IMG/VR virus record: IMGVR_UViG_3300044974_000105
Coordinates: 1-25,183 of that record
Strand: one strand, 5' to 3'
DNA: 25,183 nt
Source of the DNA: a virus
Shown: positions 15,884 to 21,504 of the stretch, piece after piece
How positions within the stretch are numbered: the first letter of the stretch is position 1
How the letters are laid out: each line of letters opens with the position of its first letter
Notes under the pieces: generated by a model
Told to the model about the DNA's origin: nothing
The model's input: only the letters and a program-made list of their open reading frames with translations
The model's database searches: none
Position numbers and translations under genes: made by a program

Positions 15884-16040
15884 CGATTTGAAACTATACG
15901 GGTTAAATTCACTTGCGATGGCAGTTAGCTTTTCGAATGTAGAGGCTACGCTTAAAATATTCTTATTGTGTGTTTCTATTATTTATACGATAATGAAAAC
16001 TATTGAATTGGTAAATAAAAAAAATGATGAGAGAGATTAA
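15873..16040 (+). CDS. Small membrane protein, holin/antiholin candidate 2
   Basis: 55 aa, opening MSINDLKLYGLNSLAMAVSF, with hydrophobic stretches at about 11-21 and 26-42 (TLKIFLLCVSIIYTIMK) and a charged end (VNKKNDERD). It overlaps the first holin candidate by 11 bases and the amidase start by 17 bases, so it belongs to the lysis cassette. The first hydrophobic stretch is weak, so topology is one or two segments. Holin, antiholin or second pore component are all possible. Confidence 0.6.
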   Translation: MSINDLKLYGLNSLAMAVSFSNVEATLKIFLLCVSIIYTIMKTIELVNKKNDERD

Positions 16041-16437
16041 ATATATCGTAATTCATTGTACTGCTTGTCAACCAAATACTAAAAAAGAAGCTATTTTAAA
16101 TTATTGGAAAAATACTTTAAAGTGGAAAACTGTAGGTTATCATCGTTTGATTGATGCAAATGGTGTTGTTCACGAACTTGCAAAATACGAACAAGTAACA
16201 AACGGTGTTAAAGGTTACAACTCGCAATCAATACATTTTAGTTACATTGGTGGAATAGATGAAGCAGGTAGACCAAAAGATACACGTACAATAAAACAAA
16301 AAGAAAGTTTATTATATTTAATCAAACAAGCTAAAAAACAATTTCCTAACGCTATTGTTCAAGGTCATAAAGATTTTAAAGGCGTAGTTAAAGCTTGTCC
16401 AAGTTTTGATGCTAAAAGCGAATATAAAGACATTTAA
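16024..16437 (+). CDS. Endolysin: N-acetylmuramoyl-L-alanine amidase (Amidase_2 type)
   Basis: 137 aa. The protein begins 'MMREIKYIVIHCTACQPNTK'; H11 corresponds to the first zinc ligand in this fold. 'TVGYHRLIDANGVVHEL' (36-52) holds Y39 and H40, and 'VQGHKDFKGVVKACPSFD' (112-129) holds H115 and C125, the likely other ligands, with K123 near the active site. This is the T7 lysozyme/amidase arrangement (HxCT, GYH, GH-x-D, KxCPxFD). The enzyme cuts the amide between N-acetylmuramic acid and L-alanine in peptidoglycan. There is no signal peptide, so release depends on the holin. ATGATG gives two possible starts (16024 and 16027). A spanin candidate follows after 11 bases. Confidence 0.9.
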   Translation: MMREIKYIVIHCTACQPNTKKEAILNYWKNTLKWKTVGYHRLIDANGVVHELAKYEQVTNGVKGYNSQSIHFSYIGGIDEAGRPKDTRTIKQKESLLYLIKQAKKQFPNAIVQGHKDFKGVVKACPSFDAKSEYKDI

Positions 16438-16448
16438 GACACTTTTAT

Positions 16449-16901
16449 ATGAAAATAGTATATTTACTTATCTTATTAATTTTAACGTCTTGTGGTTCAC
16501 GTAAAGTAGAAATTACAAAACAAGAAAAACAAGTTGAAACAAATATTGTAGAAACTAAAACTACAACTGATAGTTCTAACGTAGAAATTAAATTTAATTA
16601 TGAATTAAATACTTTTACAGTAGAAGCTAAAGATAATTTAAAACCATTTACTTATAATGGTAAAACGTATTTTAACGTTGTTTTAAGACACGAAAACAAA
16701 AAAGATAATAGTTTATATAAAAAAGATATTAAAGTTGTTAAAAACGAAGCTAAACAATCAAATATCAAATATAAAGAAGTAATTAAAGAAAAAAAAGTAC
16801 AAAGAGATAATTATAATATAAAGTATTTTATATTTTTATTTATTATATTAATTTTAATTATATATTATTTAATTAAAAAGTATTTTAAAATAGTTATTTA
16901 A
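16449..16901 (+). CDS. Predicted unimolecular spanin (lipoprotein with C-terminal membrane anchor)
   Basis: 150 aa. The N-terminus is a lipoprotein signal: basic start, hydrophobic core and lipobox LTSC (residues 12-15; C15 would be acylated after cleavage). After C15 there is no acidic patch, so I expect it in the periplasmic leaflet of the outer membrane. Residues about 16-120 are a polar, Lys/Glu/Thr-rich periplasmic region. Residues about 126-141 (YFIFLFIILILIIYYLIK) form a strong C-terminal transmembrane helix, then a basic tail. An outer-membrane lipid anchor and an inner-membrane helix in one chain, next to the endolysin, is the architecture of T1 gp11-type u-spanins, which fuse the two membranes at the end of lysis. 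An ordinary membrane-anchored lipoprotein remains possible. Confidence 0.65.
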   Translation: MKIVYLLILLILTSCGSRKVEITKQEKQVETNIVETKTTTDSSNVEIKFNYELNTFTVEAKDNLKPFTYNGKTYFNVVLRHENKKDNSLYKKDIKVVKNEAKQSNIKYKEVIKEKKVQRDNYNIKYFIFLFIILILIIYYLIKKYFKIVI

Positions 16902-17103
16902 ATACAAAAGAAAGAAAAGAAAAAACAGTAAAAAAGAAAAGAAATAAAAAGTTCCCTTAAGAAAAACAAATTTTCAATATTTTACCTGTTCCAAGCATCG
17001 TCCGTATTTATTAGGTTATGCAAGTCTTCAACGCATTGGTTAATTATTATACGCAAAACTACACAAAAAGTTACAATCAAAAAACAAAAGTTATTTACAT
17101 AAA
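16902..17103. other. Intergenic region without a supported gene
   Basis: The gap between the spanin and ninG is 232 bases including the ninG promoter, the largest in the window. The first half is an A/G-rich purine run (aaagaaaagaaaaaac type). Bases 16981-17040 are visibly less AT-rich than the flanks and code for nothing convincing. No tRNA-like cloverleaf, no strong terminator hairpin and no CRISPR-like repeats were found. Confidence 0.5.
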
Positions 17104-17128
17104 TGTTAATAGCTATCTTTTATATTTG
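17104..17128 (+). promoter_or_regulatory. Bacteroidota-type promoter before ninG, leaderless layout
   Basis: The box TATATTTG at 17121-17128 matches the -7 element TAnnTTTG exactly. TGTTAATA begins 17 bases upstream at 17104. The ATG of ninG is only 5 bases past the box, so the transcript would start at or beside the start codon. The promoter at 21476-21500 has the same layout. Confidence 0.7.
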
Positions 17129-17133
17129 TACCA

Positions 17134-17508
17134 ATGAAAATCAAACGTTCAACTTTAGTTAAAAACTTAGATACTGTATTTTCGCAGTACATACGTTTGC
17201 GTTATGCTAAAGATGAAATAGCTGAATGCGTTACTTGTGGTAAAAAAGACCATTATAAAAAACTACAATGCGGCCACTTTCAATCACGTAGGCATTATTC
17301 AACACGTTGGGACGAAGACAACGTAGGTGTTCAATGTTATGGTTGTAATATTTCAAATCAAGGTCAACAGTTTTTATTTGCTAAATATTTGGGTTTAGAT
17401 AAAGCTGAGGAAATGGTTTTAAAATCAAGACAAATTGTTAAATTCACTGATGATGATTTGCAAGATATGATACAACACTATAAAAATAAATTAAAAGAAT
17501 TTCTATAA
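17134..17508 (+). CDS. ninG: NinG/Rap-type recombination nuclease
   Basis: 124 aa. The zinc/Cys pattern of the NinG family is clear: C32-x-x-C35 ('CVTCGKKDH'), C46-G-H48 ('LQCGHFQSRRHYSTRWDEDN', residues 44-63), and C68-x-x-C71-N72 ('VQCYGCNISNQG'). NinG (lambda Rap, for 'recombination adept') is a structure-specific nuclease that acts on branched DNA, including Holliday junctions and displacement loops, in phage recombination. Together with the downstream ERF annealase, SSB-like protein and exonuclease it indicates a phage recombination module. The gene is monocistronic here: a promoter is directly upstream and a terminator lies about 45 bases after the stop codon. Confidence 0.85.
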   Translation: MKIKRSTLVKNLDTVFSQYIRLRYAKDEIAECVTCGKKDHYKKLQCGHFQSRRHYSTRWDEDNVGVQCYGCNISNQGQQFLFAKYLGLDKAEEMVLKSRQIVKFTDDDLQDMIQHYKNKLKEFL

Positions 17509-17551
17509 ATTACATTATAATTTCTGATTGTTTTCTAATTGTTTGAAGAAG

Positions 17552-17578
17552 GAGTAGTTTAGCGACTACTCTTTTTTT
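17552..17578 (+). terminator. Intrinsic terminator A (after ninG)
   Basis: A 7-bp stem GAGTAGT (17552-17558) pairs with ACTACTC (17565-17571) around a 6-base loop and is followed by 7 T's (17572-17578). The tandem repeat of module A begins 3 bases later. Confidence 0.9.
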
Positions 17579-17581
17579 ATA

Positions 17582-17603
17582 TGTTAAAGTTTTGTTAAAG
17601 TTT
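17582..17603 (+). repeat. Tandem 11-bp repeat, module A
   Basis: Two perfect, back-to-back copies of TGTTAAAGTTT (17582-17592 and 17593-17603), immediately downstream of a terminator T-run and ending 22 bases before a TAnnTTTG box. Related pairs stand at 18779-18800 and 23887-23908. The 11-bp period would place both copies on one face of the helix. Confidence 0.85.
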
Positions 17604-17633
17604 ATTTTTGTATTAAAATTAATTATATATTTG
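17604..17633 (+). promoter_or_regulatory. Promoter A (for 56-aa protein, ERF, SSB-like operon)
   Basis: The box TATATTTG at 17626-17633 exactly matches the Bacteroidota -7 consensus TAnnTTTG. The -33 element is loose (a TTG at 17608-17610, closer than usual); the upstream tandem repeat may compensate. The A-rich leader to the ATG at 17659 is about 20 bases, without Shine-Dalgarno. Confidence 0.8.
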
Positions 17634-17658
17634 CTTCATAATTAAAAACAATTAAACA

Positions 17659-17829
17659 ATGAAAGATTTAATCGATTACCAAAGATTCCAAGTTGAAGCA
17701 TTACAAAAACGTATATGCGAACTTGAAACAAAATTAAACGACGTTAAAGCACATATATTTGAATTATGTGACGAAGATTGCCCACAAGAGTACAAAACAA
17801 TTATTAAACAAAAAACTTACGAATTATGA
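17659..17829 (+). CDS. Small coiled-coil protein at head of the ERF operon, 56 aa
   Basis: 56 aa, MKDLIDYQRFQVEALQKRIC followed by ELETKLNDVKAHIFEL, which looks like an amphipathic coiled coil, then a Cys/acidic turn (CDEDCPQE) and a basic end. It is the first gene behind promoter A and its stop overlaps the ERF start by 4 bases (ATGA), so it is co-transcribed and probably translationally coupled with the annealase. Function is unknown; a small partner or regulator of the recombination proteins is possible. Confidence 0.65.
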   Translation: MKDLIDYQRFQVEALQKRICELETKLNDVKAHIFELCDEDCPQEYKTIIKQKTYEL

Positions 17830-18398
17830 AAAATTTAACATTAAACGAAAAGCTATCTAAAATTCAAGTAGAATTTAAAGCTAACAAATCAAAGTTTAAT
17901 TCTTTTGGAAAATATAACTTCCGTTCTGCAGAAGATATATTAGAAGCGTTAAAACCTTATAATGAAAAGTATGCAGTATCTTTTACTATTAACGAAAGTT
18001 TAATTTGTGAAAACCCGCCTGTATTGAAATCAACTGCAAGTATTATTGACAATAACGGAATTAACGTTATAAAAGCTATTGCAATAGTAGGAGTAGATTT
18101 GCAACAGAAAGGAATGCAAGTACCTCAGCAATATGGTTCTGCTTCTTCTTATGGTAAAAAATACGCATTAGGTAACTTACTTTTAATTGACGACACGCAA
18201 GATCCTGATGCAACTAATACACACGGAAAAACTGCTAACACTGCACAAACTGAAGATGAGCAAAAATGGTTAAATGTTAACACACCTGAATTTACAAAAG
18301 CTATTGAATATTTAAAAAGCGGTGGAACTATTGAAGTTATCGAAAAAAAGTATAAATTAGCGGCCAAAACAAAACAAGAACTTTTAAAAGTTAAATAA
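17826..18398 (+). CDS. ERF-family single-strand annealing protein
   Basis: 190 aa. The ERF core is clear: N-terminal helix (NLTLNEKLSKIQVEFKANKS), 'FNSFGKYNFRSAEDILEALK' (24-43) and the family hallmark 'QQYGSASSYGKKYALGNLLL' (101-120) followed by 'IDDTQDPDAT'. A linker leads to a C-terminal helical part (WLNVNTPEFTKAIEYLKSGG). ERF proteins bind single-stranded DNA and anneal complementary strands in phage recombination and circularisation. The gene sits between a small coupled protein and an SSB-like protein. The closely spaced exonuclease gene at 24357 would supply the resected ends. The start is set by the ATGA overlap. Confidence 0.9.
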   Translation: MKNLTLNEKLSKIQVEFKANKSKFNSFGKYNFRSAEDILEALKPYNEKYAVSFTINESLICENPPVLKSTASIIDNNGINVIKAIAIVGVDLQQKGMQVPQQYGSASSYGKKYALGNLLLIDDTQDPDATNTHGKTANTAQTEDEQKWLNVNTPEFTKAIEYLKSGGTIEVIEKKYKLAAKTKQELLKVK

Positions 18399-18451
18399 AG
18401 CTGAATAGCCGACAACAGTAAAAAAAGGTAGGCAAAGTAAAATTAAATATT

Positions 18452-18745
18452 ATGAGTTCAATTATCAATTTGAGCATTAGAGTTGACAAACTACCAAAAG
18501 AAAAGTTTGTAATGGGTAAAGATGGAGCAGTTTATTATAACTGTACATTAAACATTAACGATGATGCAAACCAATGGGGTCAAAACGTATCGTTAACTGA
18601 TTCACAAACAAAAGAAGAACGTGAAGCTAAAAAAGCTAAAAACTATTTAGGAAACGGAAACGTTGTTTGGACTGATGGAAACATTAAAGCAGTTAAAAAA
18701 GAAACTGCAACACAACAAACAGTAGAAGTGGATTTACCGTTTTAA
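18452..18745 (+). CDS. Single-stranded-DNA-binding-like protein, 97 aa
   Basis: 97 aa. The small protein begins 'SSIINLSIRVDKLPKEKF', continues with OB-fold-like strands ('GAVYYNCTLNINDDANQWGQ', then 'NVSLTDSQTKEEREAKKAKN', 'LGNGNVVWTDGNIK') and ends in the acidic-hydrophobic tip 'VEVDLPF', which matches the SSB C-terminal tip (typically D-D-D-x-P-F) that recruits partner proteins. It is shorter than bacterial SSB (about 170 aa), typical of phage versions. It follows ERF in one operon and is terminated 8 bases after its stop, so it likely serves replication and annealing. Confidence 0.75.
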   Translation: MSSIINLSIRVDKLPKEKFVMGKDGAVYYNCTLNINDDANQWGQNVSLTDSQTKEEREAKKAKNYLGNGNVVWTDGNIKAVKKETATQQTVEVDLPF

Positions 18746-18752
18746 ATTAATT

Positions 18753-18777
18753 AGGGAGTGTAACAGCTCCCTTTTTT
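18753..18777 (+). terminator. Intrinsic terminator B (after SSB-like gene)
   Basis: Stem GGGAG (18754-18758) with CTCCC (18767-18771), an 8-base loop and 6 T's (18772-18777). The tandem repeat of module B starts 2 bases later. Confidence 0.85.
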
Positions 18778-18778
18778 A

Positions 18779-18800
18779 TGTTAAAATTTAGTTAAAATTT
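18779..18800 (+). repeat. Tandem 11-bp repeat, module B
   Basis: TGTTAAAATTT (18779-18789) followed by AGTTAAAATTT (18790-18800), a one-mismatch pair of the same element as in modules A and C, 21 bases before the -7-like box. Confidence 0.8.
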
Positions 18801-18829
18801 GCATATTAAAAAAACAATTTATACATTTA
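18799..18829 (+). promoter_or_regulatory. Promoter B (thymidylate-synthase-fold / MazG operon)
   Basis: TTG at 18799-18801 is a good -33 candidate, 20 bases before TACATTTA at 18822-18829, which matches TAnnTTTG except for the last base. The ATG at 18846 follows a 16-base A-rich leader. The -7 box is weaker than in modules A and C. Confidence 0.55.
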
Positions 18830-18845
18830 CAAAAAATAAAACAAT

Positions 18846-19109
18846 ATGAACATTTTAGAAAAAGCAAACGAAATTGTAAACTTACGATCTGAAGAAAAAG
18901 AGCGTATGTACGGAGATTTTATTGAATCAATGAAAAAAACGGCAAGGATAGCTTCCGAATTTAGTAATAAAGAAATAACTGTAGTTGATGCTTATAATGT
19001 TTTAATAGCATTAAAATTTGCAAGACAATCTAATTCTCATAAAGAAGATAATTTATTGGATGCGGTAGCTTATATTGGTTCACTTAATAATTTATTAGAT
19101 AATGTATAA
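18846..19109 (+). CDS. DUF6378-like small helical protein, 87 aa
   Basis: 87 aa. It begins MNILEKANEIVNLRSEEKER, and the C-terminal half reads 'VVDAYNVLIALKFARQSNSH' then 'KEDNLLDAVAYIGSLNNLLD'. The pattern 'RSEEKeR.YG.F.eSm..ta', then 'DAY.vLiALK.aRqs..hkeDNllDavaY' matches the DUF6378-type family seen in many phages, which lacks an assigned function. It is the first gene of operon B and overlaps the thymidylate-synthase-fold gene start by 8 bases, so the two are translationally coupled. Association with nucleotide-metabolism genes is suggestive only. Confidence 0.75.
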   Translation: MNILEKANEIVNLRSEEKERMYGDFIESMKKTARIASEFSNKEITVVDAYNVLIALKFARQSNSHKEDNLLDAVAYIGSLNNLLDNV

Positions 19110-19869
19110 TTACGAAAAAAAATATAGAAAAATAATACAAGAAACAATAAAAAAAGGAGTTTATAAAGAGGACCGCACAGGCGTTGGCTGTTATTCTTTA
19201 TTTAATAAAAGCTTAGAAATTAATGTTTCAAAATATTTTCCTATTTTAACAGGAAGAAAAATGTTTGAAAAAACTTTTAAAACTGAATTTGAATGGTTTA
19301 TAAATGGAGAAACAAATATTAAAAGATTTAAAGATGCAGGTGTAAAAATATGGGATTCTTGGGCTGATGAAAACGGTAATTTAGGACCTGTATATGGTCA
19401 TCAATTATTAAATTTTAATAGTAATGGTTATAATCAATTAAATAGCTTAATAAACAGTATTAAAACAAATCCAAATAGCCGAAGACATATTATTTCTTTA
19501 TGGAATCCATTACAATTAAAAGAAATGAAATTGCCCCCTTGTTATTTATACTTTCAATTTTTTGTAGAAAATAAAAAATTAAATATGTTTGTATTACAAA
19601 GGTCAGGTGATTTAATAGCGGGAATACCTTATGATATTGCATTATTTACAATTTTTTTATTATATATTTCTGAAAAAACAGGTTATAAAGCGAATAAATT
19701 AAGTTTAAATATTATTGATGCACATATTTATAAAAATCAATTAGAAGTTGCAGATGAATATTTAAAAAGAAGTATATTAATTTTGCCAACTTATAAATAC
19801 AAAAACGAACAATTAGAAATTATTAATTATAATTGTAATAGTTTTATTAAAATACCAATTGCCGTATAA
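19102..19869 (+). CDS. Thymidylate-synthase-fold dCMP (hydroxy)methylase candidate
   Basis: 255 aa, complete. Family residues are in order: R25 in 'EDRTGVG', E62/W65 ('TEFEWFINGETNIKRF'), 'IWDSWADENGNLGPVYGHQL' (83-102, Y98), R127/R128 ('SRRHIISLWNP'), catalytic C147 ('LPPCYLYFQF'), R167/S168/D170 ('QRSGDLIAGIPYD'), 'DAHIY' (206-210) and the C-terminal IPIAV that closes over folate. Two deviations concern pyrimidine recognition. The Asn that binds the uracil ring in thymidylate synthase (E. coli N177) is D178 here, and the His after the catalytic Cys (E. coli H147) is Y148. Cys-to-Asp spacing is 31, as in T4 dCMP hydroxymethylase (C148/D179). Substrate is therefore likely dCMP, giving methyl- or hydroxymethyl-dCMP; ordinary dTMP synthesis is the alternative. 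The gene is coupled to both neighbours. Confidence 0.8.
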   Translation: MYNYEKKYRKIIQETIKKGVYKEDRTGVGCYSLFNKSLEINVSKYFPILTGRKMFEKTFKTEFEWFINGETNIKRFKDAGVKIWDSWADENGNLGPVYGHQLLNFNSNGYNQLNSLINSIKTNPNSRRHIISLWNPLQLKEMKLPPCYLYFQFFVENKKLNMFVLQRSGDLIAGIPYDIALFTIFLLYISEKTGYKANKLSLNIIDAHIYKNQLEVADEYLKRSILILPTYKYKNEQLEIINYNCNSFIKIPIAV

Positions 19870-20630
19870 TGTTTTATATTTACAAAACTAAAAATAAAAT
19901 TGGTTGTACTAACAATATTAAAAATAGAGTTATAAAACAACAAGGTTATAATGAATATAAAATATTATTTAAAACAAAAAGTATTTTATTAGCATCAATT
20001 TTTGAATTAGATTTACAAAAAAAACACGGATTTAAACAAGACAAAAACAAATATTACGAATTAATTAACTTAAAAAACAAAATTATGTATCACGTAACAA
20101 ATCAGACAATTACTTTTAAAAATTCAAACATTAACAATTTAAAAGAAATAATAAAAAGCACATTAGAAATACAAAATGAAATTTATTTTATAGATGAAAA
20201 TGTTAAAGATTGGATTTTAAAAAATAACTTTAAATCACAATATAGTGATGAAAGATTTATATATATTGAATCATTTTTAAATTTTTACAATGCTAACTAT
20301 AGAACTTCTGTATATGATAAAATAAGAAATTGGGCTCAAGAAAGAGGAATATATGAAAAAGGGGACCCTAAAACACAATATTTAAAATTACAAGAAGAAT
20401 GTGGCGAATTATCAAAAGCTATATTAAATAATGATGATGCAGAAATAATTGATGCTATAGGAGATTGTGTTGTTGTATTAACTAATTTATCAAAGTTATG
20501 CGGATTTAAAATTGAGGATTGTATTAATTCTGCTTATAATGAAATACAAAATAGAAAAGGAAAAATGATAAATGGAACTTTTGTTAAAAATAGTTCAGTT
20601 TGTAATGATATTGAAATAACAGTTGAGTAA
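19869..20630 (+). CDS. Fusion: GIY-YIG-like N-terminus and MazG-like NTP pyrophosphohydrolase C-terminus
   Basis: 253 aa. Residues 2-60 ('FYIYKTKNKIGCTNNIKNRV', then 'ILLASIFELDLQKKHGFKQD') have a compressed GIY-YIG-like layout with R20 and E46 as possible active residues; this is tentative. Residues 61-145 show no recognised domain. Residues 148-240 are MazG-like: 'KLQEECGELSKAI' with E177-x-x-E180, then 'AEIIDAIGDCVVVLTNLSKL' with E192-x-x-D195 and D199, the E-x-x-E ... E-x-x-D metal site of all-alpha NTP pyrophosphohydrolases. Such enzymes hydrolyse NTPs or dNTPs to monophosphates. Starting in TAATG with the preceding enzyme, it might supply dCMP as T4 gp56 does. Codons and base composition of this and the preceding gene are visibly more AT-rich than the structural genes. 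Confidence 0.7.
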   Translation: MFYIYKTKNKIGCTNNIKNRVIKQQGYNEYKILFKTKSILLASIFELDLQKKHGFKQDKNKYYELINLKNKIMYHVTNQTITFKNSNINNLKEIIKSTLEIQNEIYFIDENVKDWILKNNFKSQYSDERFIYIESFLNFYNANYRTSVYDKIRNWAQERGIYEKGDPKTQYLKLQEECGELSKAILNNDDAEIIDAIGDCVVVLTNLSKLCGFKIEDCINSAYNEIQNRKGKMINGTFVKNSSVCNDIEITVE

Positions 20631-21481
20631 TGACAGAACAAGAAACGATAAATAGAATGATGATGCAAGTGCTTGAAGAAGATTGCTACATTAACCCTGA
20701 AAAAGAAATAGAATATCCAATACCTGCTTTGTCTTTTGGTGAAAAAGAATACGAAACAAAAGATGGTTACAAAACATATCCAATTCCTATTGGAACTTAT
20801 GGTAACTTTAGTTTTATTCAAGCACCACCTAAATCAAAAAAAACGTTCTTTATATCGCTTTTAAGCGCAGTTTATATGAAAAACGAGTTACAGGGCTTTG
20901 GTGGTAAATTAAGAGGAAACAGGCAAGATAAACACGTTATACATTTTGACACCGAGCAAGGAAACTTTCACGCTTCAATGGTTTTTAAAAGACCATTACA
21001 AATGACAGGTTTAAAAGATGATAAATACCATACTTACGCATTAAGACAATTAGGATTTAAAGAACGAGTTTTATTTATTGAATATATACTTTATGATAAA
21101 TTAGAAGGTCAAGATATTGGTTTGGTTATTATTGATGGTATTGCAGATTTATGTTCCGATGTTAATAGCATAGAACAAGCAAGTGAAGTAGCACAACATT
21201 TAATGCGTTGGTCAAAAGAATTAAATTGTCACATAGTTACTGTTATTCACTCAAACTTTGGAACTGATAAACCAACAGGACATTTAGGGTCGTTCTTGGA
21301 AAAGAAAGCAGAAACACAAATACAATTAGAGCTAAACACAGTAAATAAAGAGCTTGTTAAAGTAAGTTGTAAAAGAAGTAGAAACGCAAGTTTTGAAGAT
21401 TTTAATTTTAAAGTAAACAATTTTGGTTTACCGCAAGTTGAAGGTGATTTATACGATATACTAAAAGACATAAAATGTTAA
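20630..21481 (+). CDS. RepA/DnaB-like (RecA-fold) ATPase
   Basis: 283 aa. After a polar N-terminus (1-55), the P-loop reads 'FIQAPPKSKKTFFISLL' (62-78) with K71 and T72 at the catalytic positions; both Walker A glycines are replaced (A65, K70). 'KHVIHFDTEQ' (101-110) carries the likely catalytic Glu, 'IGLVIIDGIADL' (163-174) is Walker B (D169) and 'VTVIHSN' (203-209) looks like the sensor strand. This is the layout of RepA-type hexameric replication helicases and related phage ATPases. It probably takes part in replication initiation. Last gene of operon B, starting in TAATG; the stop codon overlaps the TGTTAATA element of the next promoter. Confidence 0.75.
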   Translation: MTEQETINRMMMQVLEEDCYINPEKEIEYPIPALSFGEKEYETKDGYKTYPIPIGTYGNFSFIQAPPKSKKTFFISLLSAVYMKNELQGFGGKLRGNRQDKHVIHFDTEQGNFHASMVFKRPLQMTGLKDDKYHTYALRQLGFKERVLFIEYILYDKLEGQDIGLVIIDGIADLCSDVNSIEQASEVAQHLMRWSKELNCHIVTVIHSNFGTDKPTGHLGSFLEKKAETQIQLELNTVNKELVKVSCKRSRNASFEDFNFKVNNFGLPQVEGDLYDILKDIKC

Positions 21482-21500
21482 TAACTTATTAATAAATTTG
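21476..21500 (+). promoter_or_regulatory. Bacteroidota-type promoter, leaderless layout
   Basis: Box TAAATTTG (21493-21500) matches TAnnTTTG. TGTTAATA begins 17 bases upstream (21476), exactly as in the ninG promoter, and overlaps the stop codon of the ATPase gene. The next ATG (21505) is 4 bases after the box. Confidence 0.65.
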
Positions 21501-21504
21501 AACA

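Noticed and set aside
16902-17133. tRNA gene, CRISPR array or direct-repeat attachment site in the largest gap
   Set aside because: No cloverleaf-like pairing, no spaced repeats of 20 bases or more, and no duplicated flank were found by eye.
17018-17137. 39-codon frame ending in ATGA over the ninG start
   Set aside because: It lies across the ninG promoter, its residues (Tyr/Asn/Ser-rich) look like translated AT-rich noncoding DNA, and 39-codon frames are common by chance at this base composition. The ATGA overlap is attractive but not sufficient.
19102-19869. Ordinary thymidylate synthase as the name for this gene
   Set aside because: The fold and most residues agree, but Asp at the uracil-binding Asn position and Tyr after the catalytic Cys argue against a dUMP substrate. 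I kept it only as the alternative.
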